Shown: positions 31,499-43,600 of the stretch, one piece after another
How positions within the stretch are numbered: position 1 is the first letter of the stretch
How the letters are laid out: each line of letters starts with the position of its first letter
Source: Ancistrus triradiatus
Lineage: Eukaryota; Chordata; Actinopteri; Siluriformes; Loricariidae
NCBI GenBank assembly: GCA_025084515.1
Contig: JAJAGP010000019.1
Location: 908,001 to 972,000, forward strand
Direction: 5' to 3'
DNA: 64,000 bases
The notes under the pieces: model-generated
Databases searched by the model: none
What the model saw: the letters and a program-made list of their open reading frames with translations, nothing else
Told to the model about the DNA's origin: nothing
Made by a program: the position numbers and the translations under genes

Positions 31499-32764
31499 CA
31501 GTGGTGCTTGAAAGTTTGTGAACCCTTTAGAATTTTCTATATTTTTTAATAAATCTGACGTAAAACATCATCAGATTTTCACACAAGTCCTAAAAGTAGA
31601 TAAAGAGAACCCAGTTAAACAAATGAGACAAAAATATTATACTTTGTCATTTATTCATTGAGGAAAATGATCCAGTATTACATATTAATGAGTGGCAAAA
31701 GTATACGAACCTTTGCTTTCAGTATCTGGTGTGACCTTCCTTCCACAACATTTCAATTGGATTGATGGTCAGGACCTTGACTTGGCCATTCCAAAACATT
31801 AACTTTCTTCTTCTTTAACCATTCTTTGTAGAATGACTTGTGTGCAGAAAAATAGGCCCAAACCATGATACTACCAGCACCATGTTTCACTGATGAAATA
31901 AGGTTCTTATGCTGGAATGTAGTGTTTTCCTTTCTCCAAATATAACGCTTTTCTTTTAAACCAAAAAGTTCTATTTTGGTTTCATCTGTCCACAAAACAT
32001 TCTTCCAATAGCCTGGCTTGTCCACGTGATCTTTAGCAAACTGCAGACGAGCAGCAATGTTCACACCATTGTTGTTCAGTGTTCTTCTGATGGTGGACTC
32101 ATGAACATGAACATTAGCCAATGTGAGAGAGGCCTTCAGTTGCTTAGAAGTTACCCTGGGGTCCTTTGTGACCTCACCAACTATTACACGCCTTGCTCTT
32201 GGAGTGATCTCTGTTAGTTGACCACCCCTGGGGAGGGTAACCATGGTCTTGAATTTCCTCCATTTGTTCACAATCTGTCTGACTGTGGATTGGTGGAGTC
32301 CAAACTCTTTAGAGATGGTTTTGTAACCTTTTCCAGCCTGATGAGCATCAACAACTCTTTTTCTGAGGTCCTCAGAAATCTCCTTTGTTCGTGCTATGAT
32401 ACACTACCACAAACGTGTGCTGTGAAGAGCAGACTTTGATAGATCCCTGTTCTTTAAATAAAACAGGGTGCCCACTCACACCTGATTGTCATCCCACTGA
32501 TTGAAAACACCTGACTCTAATTTCACCTTAAAATTAACGGCTAATCCTAGAGGTTCACATACTTTTGCCACTCACTAATATGTAATATTGGATCATTTTA
32601 CTCAATAAATAAATGACCAAGTATAATATTTTTGTCTCTTTTGTTTAACTGGATTCTCTTTATCTACTTTTAGGACTTGTGTGAAAATCTGATGATGTTT
32701 TAGGTCATATTTACACAGAAATATAGAAAATTCTAAAGGGTTCACAAACTTACAAGCACCACAA
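31499..32764 (-). mobile_element. Tc1-like element, second family, reversed and defective
   Basis: It starts CAGTGGTGCTTGAAAGTTTG after TA (31497-31498) and ends AAACTTACAAGCACCACAA before TA (32765-32766). The minus strand encodes RRVIVGEVTKDPRVTSKQLK, STIRRTLNNNG, KNVLWTDETKIELFGLKEKR and EWLKKKKVNVLEWPSQGPD. The middle holding the second D is deleted. Untranslated DNA at both ends aligns with the 15.6-kb copy in reverse. Confidence 0.85.
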
Positions 32765-33059
32765 TAGTTATAATTTGGACATACCATTTAGTATATAGCA
32801 TGTGATGGGACTAAGCCTTGAGCATTGAATGTATATTTAGGTGCCAGACGTGATCATCAGACTGATCCTTTGGAGAGACAGGGCTGCATAAAAACTCACA
32901 TCACCAAATGTTGCTTTTTGTAGAGATTTCCAAACATCCATAGTTACATCCTCTATATAACATAGTAGAATATAATCTCTAAAACAACTTGAATGAATGA
33001 GCTAGGTATTTAGTTTTCATAAGTCTTTAGTCTTTTAGAACATTTGGAACAAAAGACTT

Positions 33060-33281
33060 TCATTTACTTATGAAACAACCAAGTTTAAAGATAAGCATGA
33101 AGGGATTAGGTGTGGAAAGCCTCTCAGCCAATTCACATTCCAGAGAGCCAATCAGGAAAAGGGTAGAGAATGGCACGTCTTTGATCTGCGAGCACTTCCG
33201 TTTGGCCTTGTTTTCCATACTTACTGCCTGCCACAAGCCTCCAATCTGACATGAGTCAAGCAACTTCTGAAACAAAACCAC
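33060..33281 (-). other. Exon-like open frame of unknown nature
   Basis: On the minus strand TTTGTTTCAG (ending 33267) is followed by 42 open bases (KLLDSCQIGGLWQA) and a perfect donor GTAAGTATGG at 33224. The frame also continues open to 33060 without the splice. I recognise no protein family and find no partner exons. It may be a relic, a non-coding RNA exon or chance. Confidence 0.2.
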
Positions 33282-33299
33282 TCCACATGATTAAGATTA

Positions 33300-33717
33300 G
33301 AGTGAGAATTAGTAGGTTACCAATATATAGTAGAAAAACAAACTCCTTCCCTGTCAAATGTTCACATTTTAAAAATTGCACTTAACTTTTAAACTATTAA
33401 ATAATTAATTTGGTTTTTTGACCCTATATAGCATTTTGCTTTATACCACTTAATACGCATAGAATTTATTGTTAATTATTTACATAGCAAGTGCATAATA
33501 AAATATTAATAGAAATAGTAGTTATAGTGGACGAATATAAGAACAGTCTACTTGTGCCAGAACTGTGTGTAATGCAATCCACATAATTAATTATCCAATT
33601 TTCATTTTATTTCAAATCGTGTATGCCACACAAATGCATAGAGATCATCATGATGCATTTAAGGATCTAGTAGAATAACTCTATGCAATAAGCTTTTTAT
33701 TTAAACACGCAAAGACA
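33300..33717. other. AT-rich spacer, nothing recognised
   Basis: Sequence is AT-rich and non-repetitive by eye, with no open frame of note. Confidence 0.35.
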
Positions 33718-33960
33718 GATCACTTTATTAGGTACACCTCCTTGTTTCTACCCTCAATGCCCATTTTATGAGTTCCACTTACTATGTAGAAGCATATTGT
33801 AATTCTTCAGTTACAGACTGTAGTCCATCTGTTTCTCTGCATACTTTGTTAGTCCCCTTTACTCTGTTCTCTAATGGTCAGGACCCTCATATATCAGGTA
33901 CTACTCGAGTGGTGGATCATTCTCAGCACTGCAATGACACTGATAGTTTTTCATAAAATA
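33718..33960 (+). repeat. Left arm of the palindromic CACTTTATTAGGTACACC family
   Basis: ATCACTTTATTAGGTACACC, TTCAGTTACAGACTGTAGTC and AATGGTCAGGACCC match the left arms of the 38.0- and 43.7-kb copies; the right arm is missing. Confidence 0.6.
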
Positions 33961-34339
33961 CATTGCATTCAATTTGGCATTCAAGACAATTAGATTAAGA
34001 AATTAATAATTTGATTAATCATAAATTAATTTGTGGATCTCCTTGTAAAGTGGGTCTCTTCATGAACTGACTAAAGAATACTGAGAATATCTATTATGAA
34101 AAATCTGTCATGAAATTAAAAGACAATTTGGGGAGTTGGGGATAAGTGTCATCATGAATAACTTCAGATTAGTTTGTGGTATGAATACTAACTTCTGTAT
34201 GGTGAAAATAAGCATACTAAATCTGACACTCTACTGAAACCCTTGCATATCTAAATATCTAGATATCTAGATATCCAAATAACTATATGACCTGCATGAA
34301 TGAGATATCTCTTGCCTCGACCTTCTGTCAGGATGTCAG

Positions 34340-34511
34340 TGGGACAGCGGTAGTCTAGCGGTTAAGGTACTGGACTCTGGAACAGAAGGTCCAGGGTTCA
34401 AATCCCACCTCTGACAAAAGCTGCCACTGTTTGGTCCTTGAGCAAGGCCCTTAACCCACAATTGCTTGGATTGTAAGGTTGTAAGTCTGCAAAATTTGTT
34501 GTAAATGTAAA
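34340..34511 (+). repeat. tRNA-derived SINE, family A (short tail)
   Basis: CGGTAGTCTAGCGGTTAAGG head and CAGGGTTCAAATCCCACC B box; the CGCTCTGGATAAGG tail part is deleted. Confidence 0.75.
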
Positions 34512-34514
34512 TTA

Positions 34515-35088
34515 AGGATGTAAAGCTCACTAACATGACCCACTTCATTAAAAAGCTTAGGCTACACCATGCGCAGAGAAGATATTGAAGGTGATGTCAT
34601 TAGTATTCTTGTAATTGTCCAACTTGGAGGCAACTGTCACAAGGAGTCCCAACTGGATGACTGGCAAGGTTTAAAAATCAACCCAACCAGTCTCTGAATG
34701 ACTGTCATATTGAATTACGTAGTGAATTACATTTAATATTACCTACACTGGGACATCACTTATATCGGTTTTCAAAAATAAATTCCTTTCAAGATGTTAA
34801 GGCAGTTACCTGTAACATTACAGTATAAATGTCATTCTCATTTGTCTTCTGTTTAATTAGAAAGCAATAGGATTTTATATGCAGTTTCAGGAGCAAAAAA
34901 ATTGGTTTATTAGAGATTTAAGGCAGTGGGCTTTAGAAGCTATTTCATGTTTCACACCCAATGCTGACCTTACACCAAACGATTTTCATACGACTTCACT
35001 TTCACAGACAAATTTCATAAATAAAATCAATTTTGTCTTGCTACAGTTGTGTTGTGCAGGAACGTCTCTGGTGGTTGAGAATATAACA
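34515..35088. other. Spacer, nothing recognised
   Basis: No coding exon, RNA gene or clear transposon end seen between the SINE and the next Tc1-type element. Confidence 0.35.
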
Positions 35089-35091
35089 TTA

Positions 35092-36337
35092 CAACCCCAA
35101 ATCAAAAAAAGTTGGGACAGTATGGAAAATGCATATAAAAACCACACAGTGTTTCTTACATTTACTTTGAGTTTTATTTCATTGCAGACAGCATGAACCT
35201 GAGATATTATGTTTTTTTGTGGTCAACTTCATTTCATTCCATAATTAACTTCCATTCCTGCATTTCAGGTCTGCGACACATTCCAAAATACAGTTGGGAC
35301 GGTAAAGAATTTACTACTTTGTAATGTTGCCATTCAGACGTTTTTGCACAGAGGATGGCAAGTGAATTAATGTTTTGGGTGTTATTTTGTTCCATTCTTC
35401 CTGCAAACACGTCTTACGATGTGCAACAGTATGGGGTCGTCATTGTCGCATTTTTCGCTTCAAAATTCTCCACACATTCTCTATTGCTGATAACAGTCTG
35501 GATGGTCCTTTTTGTCTTTGGTCCAGAGCACAAGGTGGCCATTTTTTCCAAATAAGACCTGGAATATCGATTTATCTGACCACAACACACATTTCCACTG
35601 TATGATGGTCCATCCTAGATGCCACTGAACTCAGAGAAGTTGACGCAGCTTTTGGACATGGTTAACAAAAGCCTTCTTTTTTCACAGTAAAGTTTTAAGT
35701 GCCATTTGAGAATGTAACTCTGTATTGTAGTGCTTGATAAAGGTTTTGATAAAGTAATTCCTTGCCCATGTGGTTCTATCAGCTAATGATGAATGACGGT
35801 TCTTAATGCAGTGCCGTCTGAGGGATCGAAGATCACAGGTGTTCAGCCTAAGCTTGCACCCTTGGCCTTTACACACTGAAATTCCTCTCGATTCCTTGAA
35901 TCATTGAATGATATTATGCACTGTAGAGGGAGAAATCTGCAAATCCCTTCCAATCTTTCTTTGAGGTACATTGTTTTTAAAAATTTCAGTTATTTTCTCA
36001 CACATTTGTTGATCAAAGACTCAGCCTTTCCTGGATACTTGTACCTCACCTGTAAATCATGATTACAATCACCTGTTAGAAATCACATCATAATTTAGTA
36101 TTTTAATTCATTACTAGCTCTAATTTGCCCGTCCCAATTTATTTTGGAATGTGTTGCAGGCCTGAAATGCAGGAATGGATGTTTATTAACAAATGAAATG
36201 AAGTTGACCAGACAAAACATGAAATATCTCAGGTTCATACAGTCTGCAATGAAATTAAAGTCAAAGTGAATGTAAGAAACACTGTGTTTTTTATATGCAT
36301 TTTCCATACTGTCCTAACTTTTTCTGATTTGGAGTTG
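35092..36337 (-). mobile_element. Tc1/mariner-type element, both ends present
   Basis: CAACCCCAAATCAAAAAAAG follows TA (35090-35091), and CTTTTTCTGATTTGGAGTTG precedes TA (36338-36339). Minus-strand transposase fragments include DLRSLRRHCIKNRHSSL. The internal sequence is broken by stops. Length is 1246 bp against about 1.6 kb for the 10.7-kb copy, which carries a SINE. Confidence 0.75.
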
Positions 36338-36573
36338 TAATATGTATTCTAGTCCATTTCCATATTTCAGCTTCTTATGCTGAATTTGTGTACAAAGCCG
36401 AGCTGGCTGGGGGTAAAACGTTATGTAACTGATTCATTTTCCCCATCTATAGAGGTAGTAGTACAGAGCTCATTCAAAGTATTCTCCTGATATGTTTTGT
36501 CATACACTATGGCACATGTCACTACTCCCAGGCTACCATTGGTATTTAATTACCATCACTTGATCAGGAACTA

Positions 36574-36858
36574 CCCAGGAAAAAATGTACTGTGAAATTT
36601 GACAGTAGAACTATGAAGTGGTCAAATTACCACCAAAATTCATAGTACAACTGTGAAATAATTCATTGTCAGTTCACAATCCACCAGGTTTACAGTTGCA
36701 CTATGAAATTTCACAGTAGAACCATGAAGTGGCCAAATTACTATCAAAAATTCATAGTAGAACTGTGAACTTCATGATCAAACTGTGAAAGTTCACATTA
36801 AAACTGTCAAGCAATTCACAGTTTTACTATGAAAATTCACAGTACATTTTTTCCTGGG
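36574..36858. mobile_element. MITE with perfect 23-bp inverted ends, TA duplication
   Basis: The element begins CCCAGGAAAAAATGTACTGT and ends with its exact reverse complement, with 23 bp identical, flanked by TA at 36572-36573 and 36859-36860. The interior holds two diverged copies, about 115 bp apart, of a block containing GAACTATGAAGTGGTCAAAT and TTCATAGTA. Nothing is encoded. The intact ends suggest it is young. Confidence 0.8.
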
Positions 36859-37079
36859 TATGATAGCCATGCATTCTGCTACTTCATAGTATTGGATCAA
36901 ATACATTTTGATTAGCAAACCAGTAGGTAAGAGTTTATACTGTGAATCAGTAAGCATGACGGGAAATAATCTCAATAGTCTTGAAATTAGTGACCAATCA
37001 AGAGATGTCTGTGAGTAAAAACTCTCTTTACATGTGAGAGGGCGCCAGACTTCAGTCTTCTATGGCGTGGTTAGCATAA

Positions 37080-37636
37080 GTTTTGTTTAACGTCATTTAC
37101 CGGTTGTGCGTGGGTAGGTACGTAACTTGGATGAGAATCAAGCGTGACTCAAGAGTCGAGTTCTCCAGGAATGCTCCTTTAAATCCGAGTCAAAATGTTA
37201 GCAGACGGAGGCGGAGCTGAAGCGCACAGTCCTGTCACTCACCGATATCCAGGCGCACCGTAGCAGTCGGACAAAGTGCGTCTGAACGAGAAGAAGCAGA
37301 AGAAGCTTTAGTACCACCAGACTCGCTCAGTACAGACGGAGTGACTCAGACATACTCGGACTCCGGGCTGGAAACAGATGGCGTGGTCGCGCGAGATTTG
37401 CGCCGCCGCGCAGGTGACCTCTTTCGGTTCGTCCCGGTGGGAAATGAGCGCAGCCCCGTGCGCGCACCTGGCCGAGCCACGCTAACCAAATCATGCTCCT
37501 ACATGCCGCCTGAGAAGCTCGAGCGCAACCTGCGGATGATTTGAGTCGACAGAATTGTAGCGTTATTTATAGAACTTGTATATTTAATATAAAGTACTGG
37601 ATACTGTGTTTGTTAGGGAAACTGACGAGGAAAGCG
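37080..37636 (+). promoter_or_regulatory. ntn4: NTN4 promoter and 5' untranslated region
   Basis: This stretch is richer in G, C and CpG than anything nearby (37190-37530, e.g. GGCGTGGTCGCGCGAGATTT and CGCCGCCGCG), as expected of a CpG-island-like promoter. It ends at the netrin-4 start codon. No transcription start can be fixed. Several short upstream ATGs occur in it. Confidence 0.5.
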
Positions 37637-40600
37637 ATGGGGAGGTGGGCGTTGTTTGTCATGCTGGTGTTGGGGTCACTTCACGTGGTGCGTTCAGGTG
37701 AGTCTTTCACTGCAGGTGCCATCAAAACAAGAACATGCGCGCGCACCTATTAAGGGACAATGTATTGATATACTGCTTAAAGCCAAGTACTAATTTTAGC
37801 ATGCGTGTTATAAAGATGTTTTTGTGTCTGAACGGTAAAGGATCAATTGGTCCAGGTGAGCACACTCGTAAACCAGCTGATTATTGTAGGGTTTTTTGTT
37901 CATATTTGTTGTACTGGTAATGTATTGATAGATTGTGTTTTCTTTTACTTAACTCTTAAGTTTTCTAATAAGCTGTGTCCTATCTGTAGAGGGTGAATTC
38001 TGGTGACAGACCTATACATTCATTGGTGACTTTATTATGTACACCTCCTTGTTTCTACACTAAATCCAAATAAGTAATTCTCAGTTCCACGTGGGAATGC
38101 TGGACTGAGAATAGTCCACCAACCAAAAAATGCCCAGCCACCAGCATTCTGTGGGCAATATCCTGTGAGCACTGTTGAAGGGTTAGAGGATGACTAACAC
38201 AAGCTGTGCAACAACAGATGAGCTACTGTCTCTGACTTGACATCTACAAGGTGGTGCAATATGGTAGATATGTCTAATAAAGCGCACAGTGAAAGAACCC
38301 AGTGTTTATAAGTGGAACAGCATTGAAGTCTGATCCAATCGTACCAGCAAAACACACTAACACACCACCAAATAGTAGCTGGTCTGTGGTGGTCCTGTTG
38401 TGGTCCTGACCTTTCGAGGACAGAGTAAAGGAGACTAACAAAGGATGTAGAGAAACAGATGGACTACAGTCTAAATTTAGAACTACAATGTGGTTCTATA
38501 TGTTAAGTGGAACTGATAAAATGGACAATGAGTAGAAACAAAGTGTACCTAATAAAGTGATTGGTGAGTGCATGCATATATGTATTAATACAAGTTTAAT
38601 TTTAAATCTCAGGAGTTCCACAGTGAGAGTTTTTAGGTGTCATGGATGAGTGTTGTGTGTATGATTAAGTGCATTATATAACCAAACTCGGCATGTTTTA
38701 TGTATTCAGTAAATGCATTCATATAAATATAATTAATATTTGAATTTGGAAGTGAAATTAACTTTATTATAAAAAGCAATTTATCCATGTACTGACACAC
38801 AGTGCAGTTTTCTTTACAGTTTCCTGTACAGTCTGTAAGAAAAACTTCAGACCAATCCAATAATTTACTTAATTGCAGATACTGTTGTGGCAACAGTGTG
38901 AAAATCATTTTGCAGTTGGCTATAAACGTTAAAATAGGTAGAGTACAGCAACCTTAAACGGCCCTTTTTACCTGAATTCACATTACCTGAATACTCTCAT
39001 TGTGGAGAAACCTATTACAAGGCAAAATAAGTTTAAGGTATTGTAGACTATACAATACTAGACTATAAACAATAATAGACAAAATGTGAGACTAGTAAAA
39101 CATTGAACTGAGGGAAAACAACTGTTGATACTAGTACTGTTGAAATATTCAATGATGCTGCATAAAATATATTTTAGGTATTATTTCACCTTTATGTTTA
39201 GTGTTAGTTTGGTGTAATGGCGTAACTGTACATTTTTTTTACATTAACCAATTTCACATTAACCGAGGTTTCATGCAGCCAGTCTTTTTTTTGAGTGGGG
39301 GCACAGTGTCACTCATTGATGTGATACTAGGGGTGAGTATTGGAAAGGACTTCGCGATACGATATGCATCACGATACATGGGTCACGATACGATTATATT
39401 ACGATACATTGCGATACAATGCATATTGCGATATTTCACATAGTTAATTTAAAATATAAAACAGCTGAAATACAAGTTACGGGGTGTAATCTGAGTTGTC
39501 TTAATACATCACGTCACAATGATAATTCAATGGACAACTGCGACATTTACAGGAGCGAAGATTGTAGTTTATACCTCATTTAAAACGTGTTTTTTCTTCC
39601 TTCAAAAAACCTATGTAGTATATTGCGAAAATAAATATTGTGATATATTGCTGTATCGATTTTTCTAGGACAGCTCTTTATCATATTGCCAAACCCAAAC
39701 CATACTTTTAATCTATTCAGAATGAGCTAAACATCCAAATCTGTTGGATGTTTATGGCTAATTGGAGACATGACATTCCTGTCAGATGAGTTTGTCAGCT
39801 CTGTTTGTTTGCTGCTGCTCATTAGTCCTCCTTTTATGGCCTGCTATCTGTTTATATTGTACTGAGTGCACATTGTCTCTCGGCAGAGTTCTAAGGTTGT
39901 GTGTTACATATCCATGTCTCTATATATTCTATAGGTCATTACAATGATCGAACTGACACATATGGAATAAAGAAAAGCTGATCGTACACAGTAAAATAGT
40001 GTTATTGTGAGAAGGAATTAAGGCAGCCTAGACATTCAAAAAGCAAATAAATAAAAAAGAATATATAAATAGTAGTGCTGTAACAGTACCATTGGAAAGC
40101 ATTCATTCTTAAGATGTAACTAACTGAACAACTCTATCAAGTACAGACATGATGGGACATTCAGAGTCCACAAACAAGTGCTGTTTGCTGCCATAACAGG
40201 TGCACTTCCATAGGCATAAAACCAGCTTGTGAAAAAGGGTTAACATCTCGGAAAGAGGGGTTATGGGTAGTACAGTGGCTCAGTGGGTAGCACTGTTGCC
40301 TCACAGCGAGAACGTCCTGGGTTCAATCCCAGACAGAGCACTTTGGGTCATTTCTGTGTGGAGTCTCCATGTTTTCCAGATGCTCCAGTTTCCACCCACA
40401 GTGTCAAAGACATGCTTTAGGTTAAGTGTTTTCTCTGAAGTGGCCCTAGTGTGTGAGTGTATGTGCTTTACAATGGATTGGCACCCTGTCTAGGGTTGTT
40501 CCTGCCTTGCGCCGTATGCCACCGGCTCTCCTGTGACACTGTGCAGGATTAAGCGAATAGAAAAGTGAATGAAGAGGGGTTATGCACAATGACTCAATAA

Positions 40601-43600
40601 AAGACACTTAATTTGTTAAAGCTTTAATGACTTTCTTTATGGTGACTCAGTAGGTAGCACCGTCGCCTCACAGCAAGACAGTCATGAGTTCGATAGTAGT
40701 GTGGATTGGCCTGGGTGCTTTCTTTGTGGAGTCTGCATGTCCTTGTGGGTTTACTCTGGGTTCCTCACACACGACATGCATTAAGTTAAATGATTACACT
40801 AAATTGGTCCGACTGTGGTAGTGTGGGACTGTGGTAGTCTAGTGGTTAAGGTATTGGACTATAGACCAGAAGGTACAGGGTTCAAATCCCACCCTGACCC
40901 AAATCTCAAGCTTGCACTGTTGGGTCCTTAACCCACAATTTCTTGGATTGTAAGAATGTATAAATTGTAAGTCGCTCTGGATAAAAGGCGTCTGCTAAAT
41001 GACCCAGACATAAATGACATAAATGACATAAATGTCATAAATGTCAATGTCCGACCTGAGTGTTTGTATGTGACTAGTCTTGATGTAACCTTGTGTTTGA
41101 ATGTATCCTTGTGTGTGTCACTGAAATGGCCATTGATGCCGATAGCAATGTTAAGTAAATAAGCAAACAAATTATTTTCTAAAACGAAACATCTTCTGTT
41201 ATAACTCTGGCTGTAAATCCTTCAACTGTTATCACAGTTATGTGTAGCTGTTATATGGTTGTGTGACATATTTGGTGTTTGTGTGTTAGGCTGTGACAGT
41301 CGTGTGTGCAATCCTCGCATGGGCAACCTGGCCGTGGGACGCCGTTTGTACACATACACACAATGCAACTCCACCTTACCAGAGTACTCCTGTGTCTATG
41401 AGGATGGAAGCTGCATGTCCGAGTGTGAAGCGTGTGACCTGCAAGCTCACCTACCCAGCTCCATGACTGACTCACCCTTCACACGCCCTTCTACATGGTG
41501 GCAGTCTGCTGCAAATGCCTTCATTGAAACACTGCAGCTGGACCTGGAAGTGGAGTTTTACTTCACTCACCTGATTATGATATTTCGCTCACCACGACCG
41601 GCAGCCATGGCTGTGGAACGTTCACAGGATTTTGGCCGCACGTGGAGCACTTTGCATCTATATGCTCACAACTGCAGCGCCCAGTTTGGCCTGGAGGAAG
41701 GCCTCGGTTGCACGGGGAAATACTCTTCAGCACAGCCTTGCAGTGGCGGAGAGGTGAGTGAGCGTTCAAAAATGCAGCTTATAACTCAATGTACTAATCA
41801 AATAAATAATGTGTACCTTGATGTGAGTAGTTTTACTGCAATATCCTGAAGAACATTCTAGGAAACCAGTGATACTAAATTGTATGTTTTAGATTATGTA
41901 CACTTTCTTACTGTTGTGAAATTAGTGAACCTTTATACCCTCAAATAACCTAATGCTGTCTAAGTTTAAGGGCATATTTTGGCAAATATAGTGGTACCTT
42001 CGTTATCGAAGACCTCGAAACTCATTGAATTTGGTTCTCTGCGCATTTTGAATAGAAAAATTTGTCTTGGCTCTCGTCGTTTACTCAGTACTCGGCGCAC
42101 TTGCTTAAACTTGTATGAGTCGAGCCGCGTGACTCGTTCCAGCTGAAAATCATGATTCATGATACACGCTTCAGTACACAGTGATTCAGTGATTCAGAAC
42201 TTGGCTGTGTTTATCATGTTTTTTTTTATTTTGACATCTACAGTACTTAGTGCAAATAAGAAGAAAAGTCTCCATGGGTCCTAAAATGGTTGATGATTAC
42301 AGCTAGCTGAAAGGAACTCAAGGACTGAGTCCTCTGGATCACTTTCAGTCTGAGCAGTTAGCATTAGCAGCTCGTGCCCTGAGTTCACCATAGAGTAAAT
42401 GTTTAGCTTTTACGTTTCACTTTCAATCCTTTACTCACTAAATCACATGAGATTTTCAACACTTTTTTTTTTATATAAAATAAGCTTTGTGTTATTGATT
42501 TTGGCCAACTGTAGGTTAATGTAAGTGTTTTAAACAAGAAGGTCAGCTCCGCTGTTATACAGTATAGACTATATTAAACTCCTCAGTTAATGATACATTT
42601 AACGTATGATGGATTTGTTGGAACGTGTCCATCATAAGTCAGGGAGCACCTGCACAATACAACTCCATTACTGCATATAATGCCTTTTACAGTGTGGATT
42701 TTCTGGTGGTCTGGAATGGATTAATTCAATTTACATTATACCTTATGGAAAAAATTAGCTTGGGACTCGTCATTTTTTAGTTCTCGACAAACCGTATATA
42801 ACGAATGAACGTTCTCAATTGTTATTTGGCTGGCATGTTGGTGCAATTGTTATTGCTGTTGCATAACAGCTCCAGAGATGTGTAGAGCATGTTCTCCACT
42901 TGTCTACATGGGTTTTCTCCCATAGATCCAAAGACTTGTTTTTGTAATTGCCGTCTTTAAGAGTCCCTCTCTGAGTGTGTGCACATGCGTATGCACACAT
43001 AGATGGGGATGGATTTGCCCCCTGTCCAAAACTGTGACCTGGGAAACACTGTGGATGGTCTTTTGATGGGAATCTAACCAGCATTATAACAAGCTTGTTA
43101 CCGTATTTTCCGGGCTATAAAGCGCACCGGGTTATAAGGCGAAATATCAATGATCGACTGCTAACGGATCTATTTTCATACATACTGTAAAGCGCACCGG
43201 GTTATAAGACGCATTAAATGAAACAAAACTCTTAAGTTCCCTTGGAAACTCAGTTTGTTTTCTTTAACTGGCTCAGGGCGTCTTCTTGCTTCCTCCACTT
43301 CCGTACCACTGATTCGTTAATGTTGAATTCTCTCGCAGCTGCTCTATGTCCATGTTGTACTGCGTGACTGATAGCGCTGAGTTTGAAATCCGCTTCAGAA
43401 TGAATGAATGAATGCACGTACCCTAATGCTGAAGCACATACCGTATCACTCCGCGATGCTGCGCACTACGGTGGCCGTAAGCTTCGTAACTTACCAAGAC
43501 CGTGCTAAAACATTTTGACAGATTTATGAGCGCCGTGTACCATCTACAATCGGTTCTAGGTCAGAAGGCTCAACCAGAATTAATTCATACATTAGATGCA

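Noticed and set aside
41251..41475. Minus-strand open frame opposite NTN4 exon 2
   Set aside because: It is the antisense of a conserved coding exon; netrin-4 similarity on the plus strand decides.
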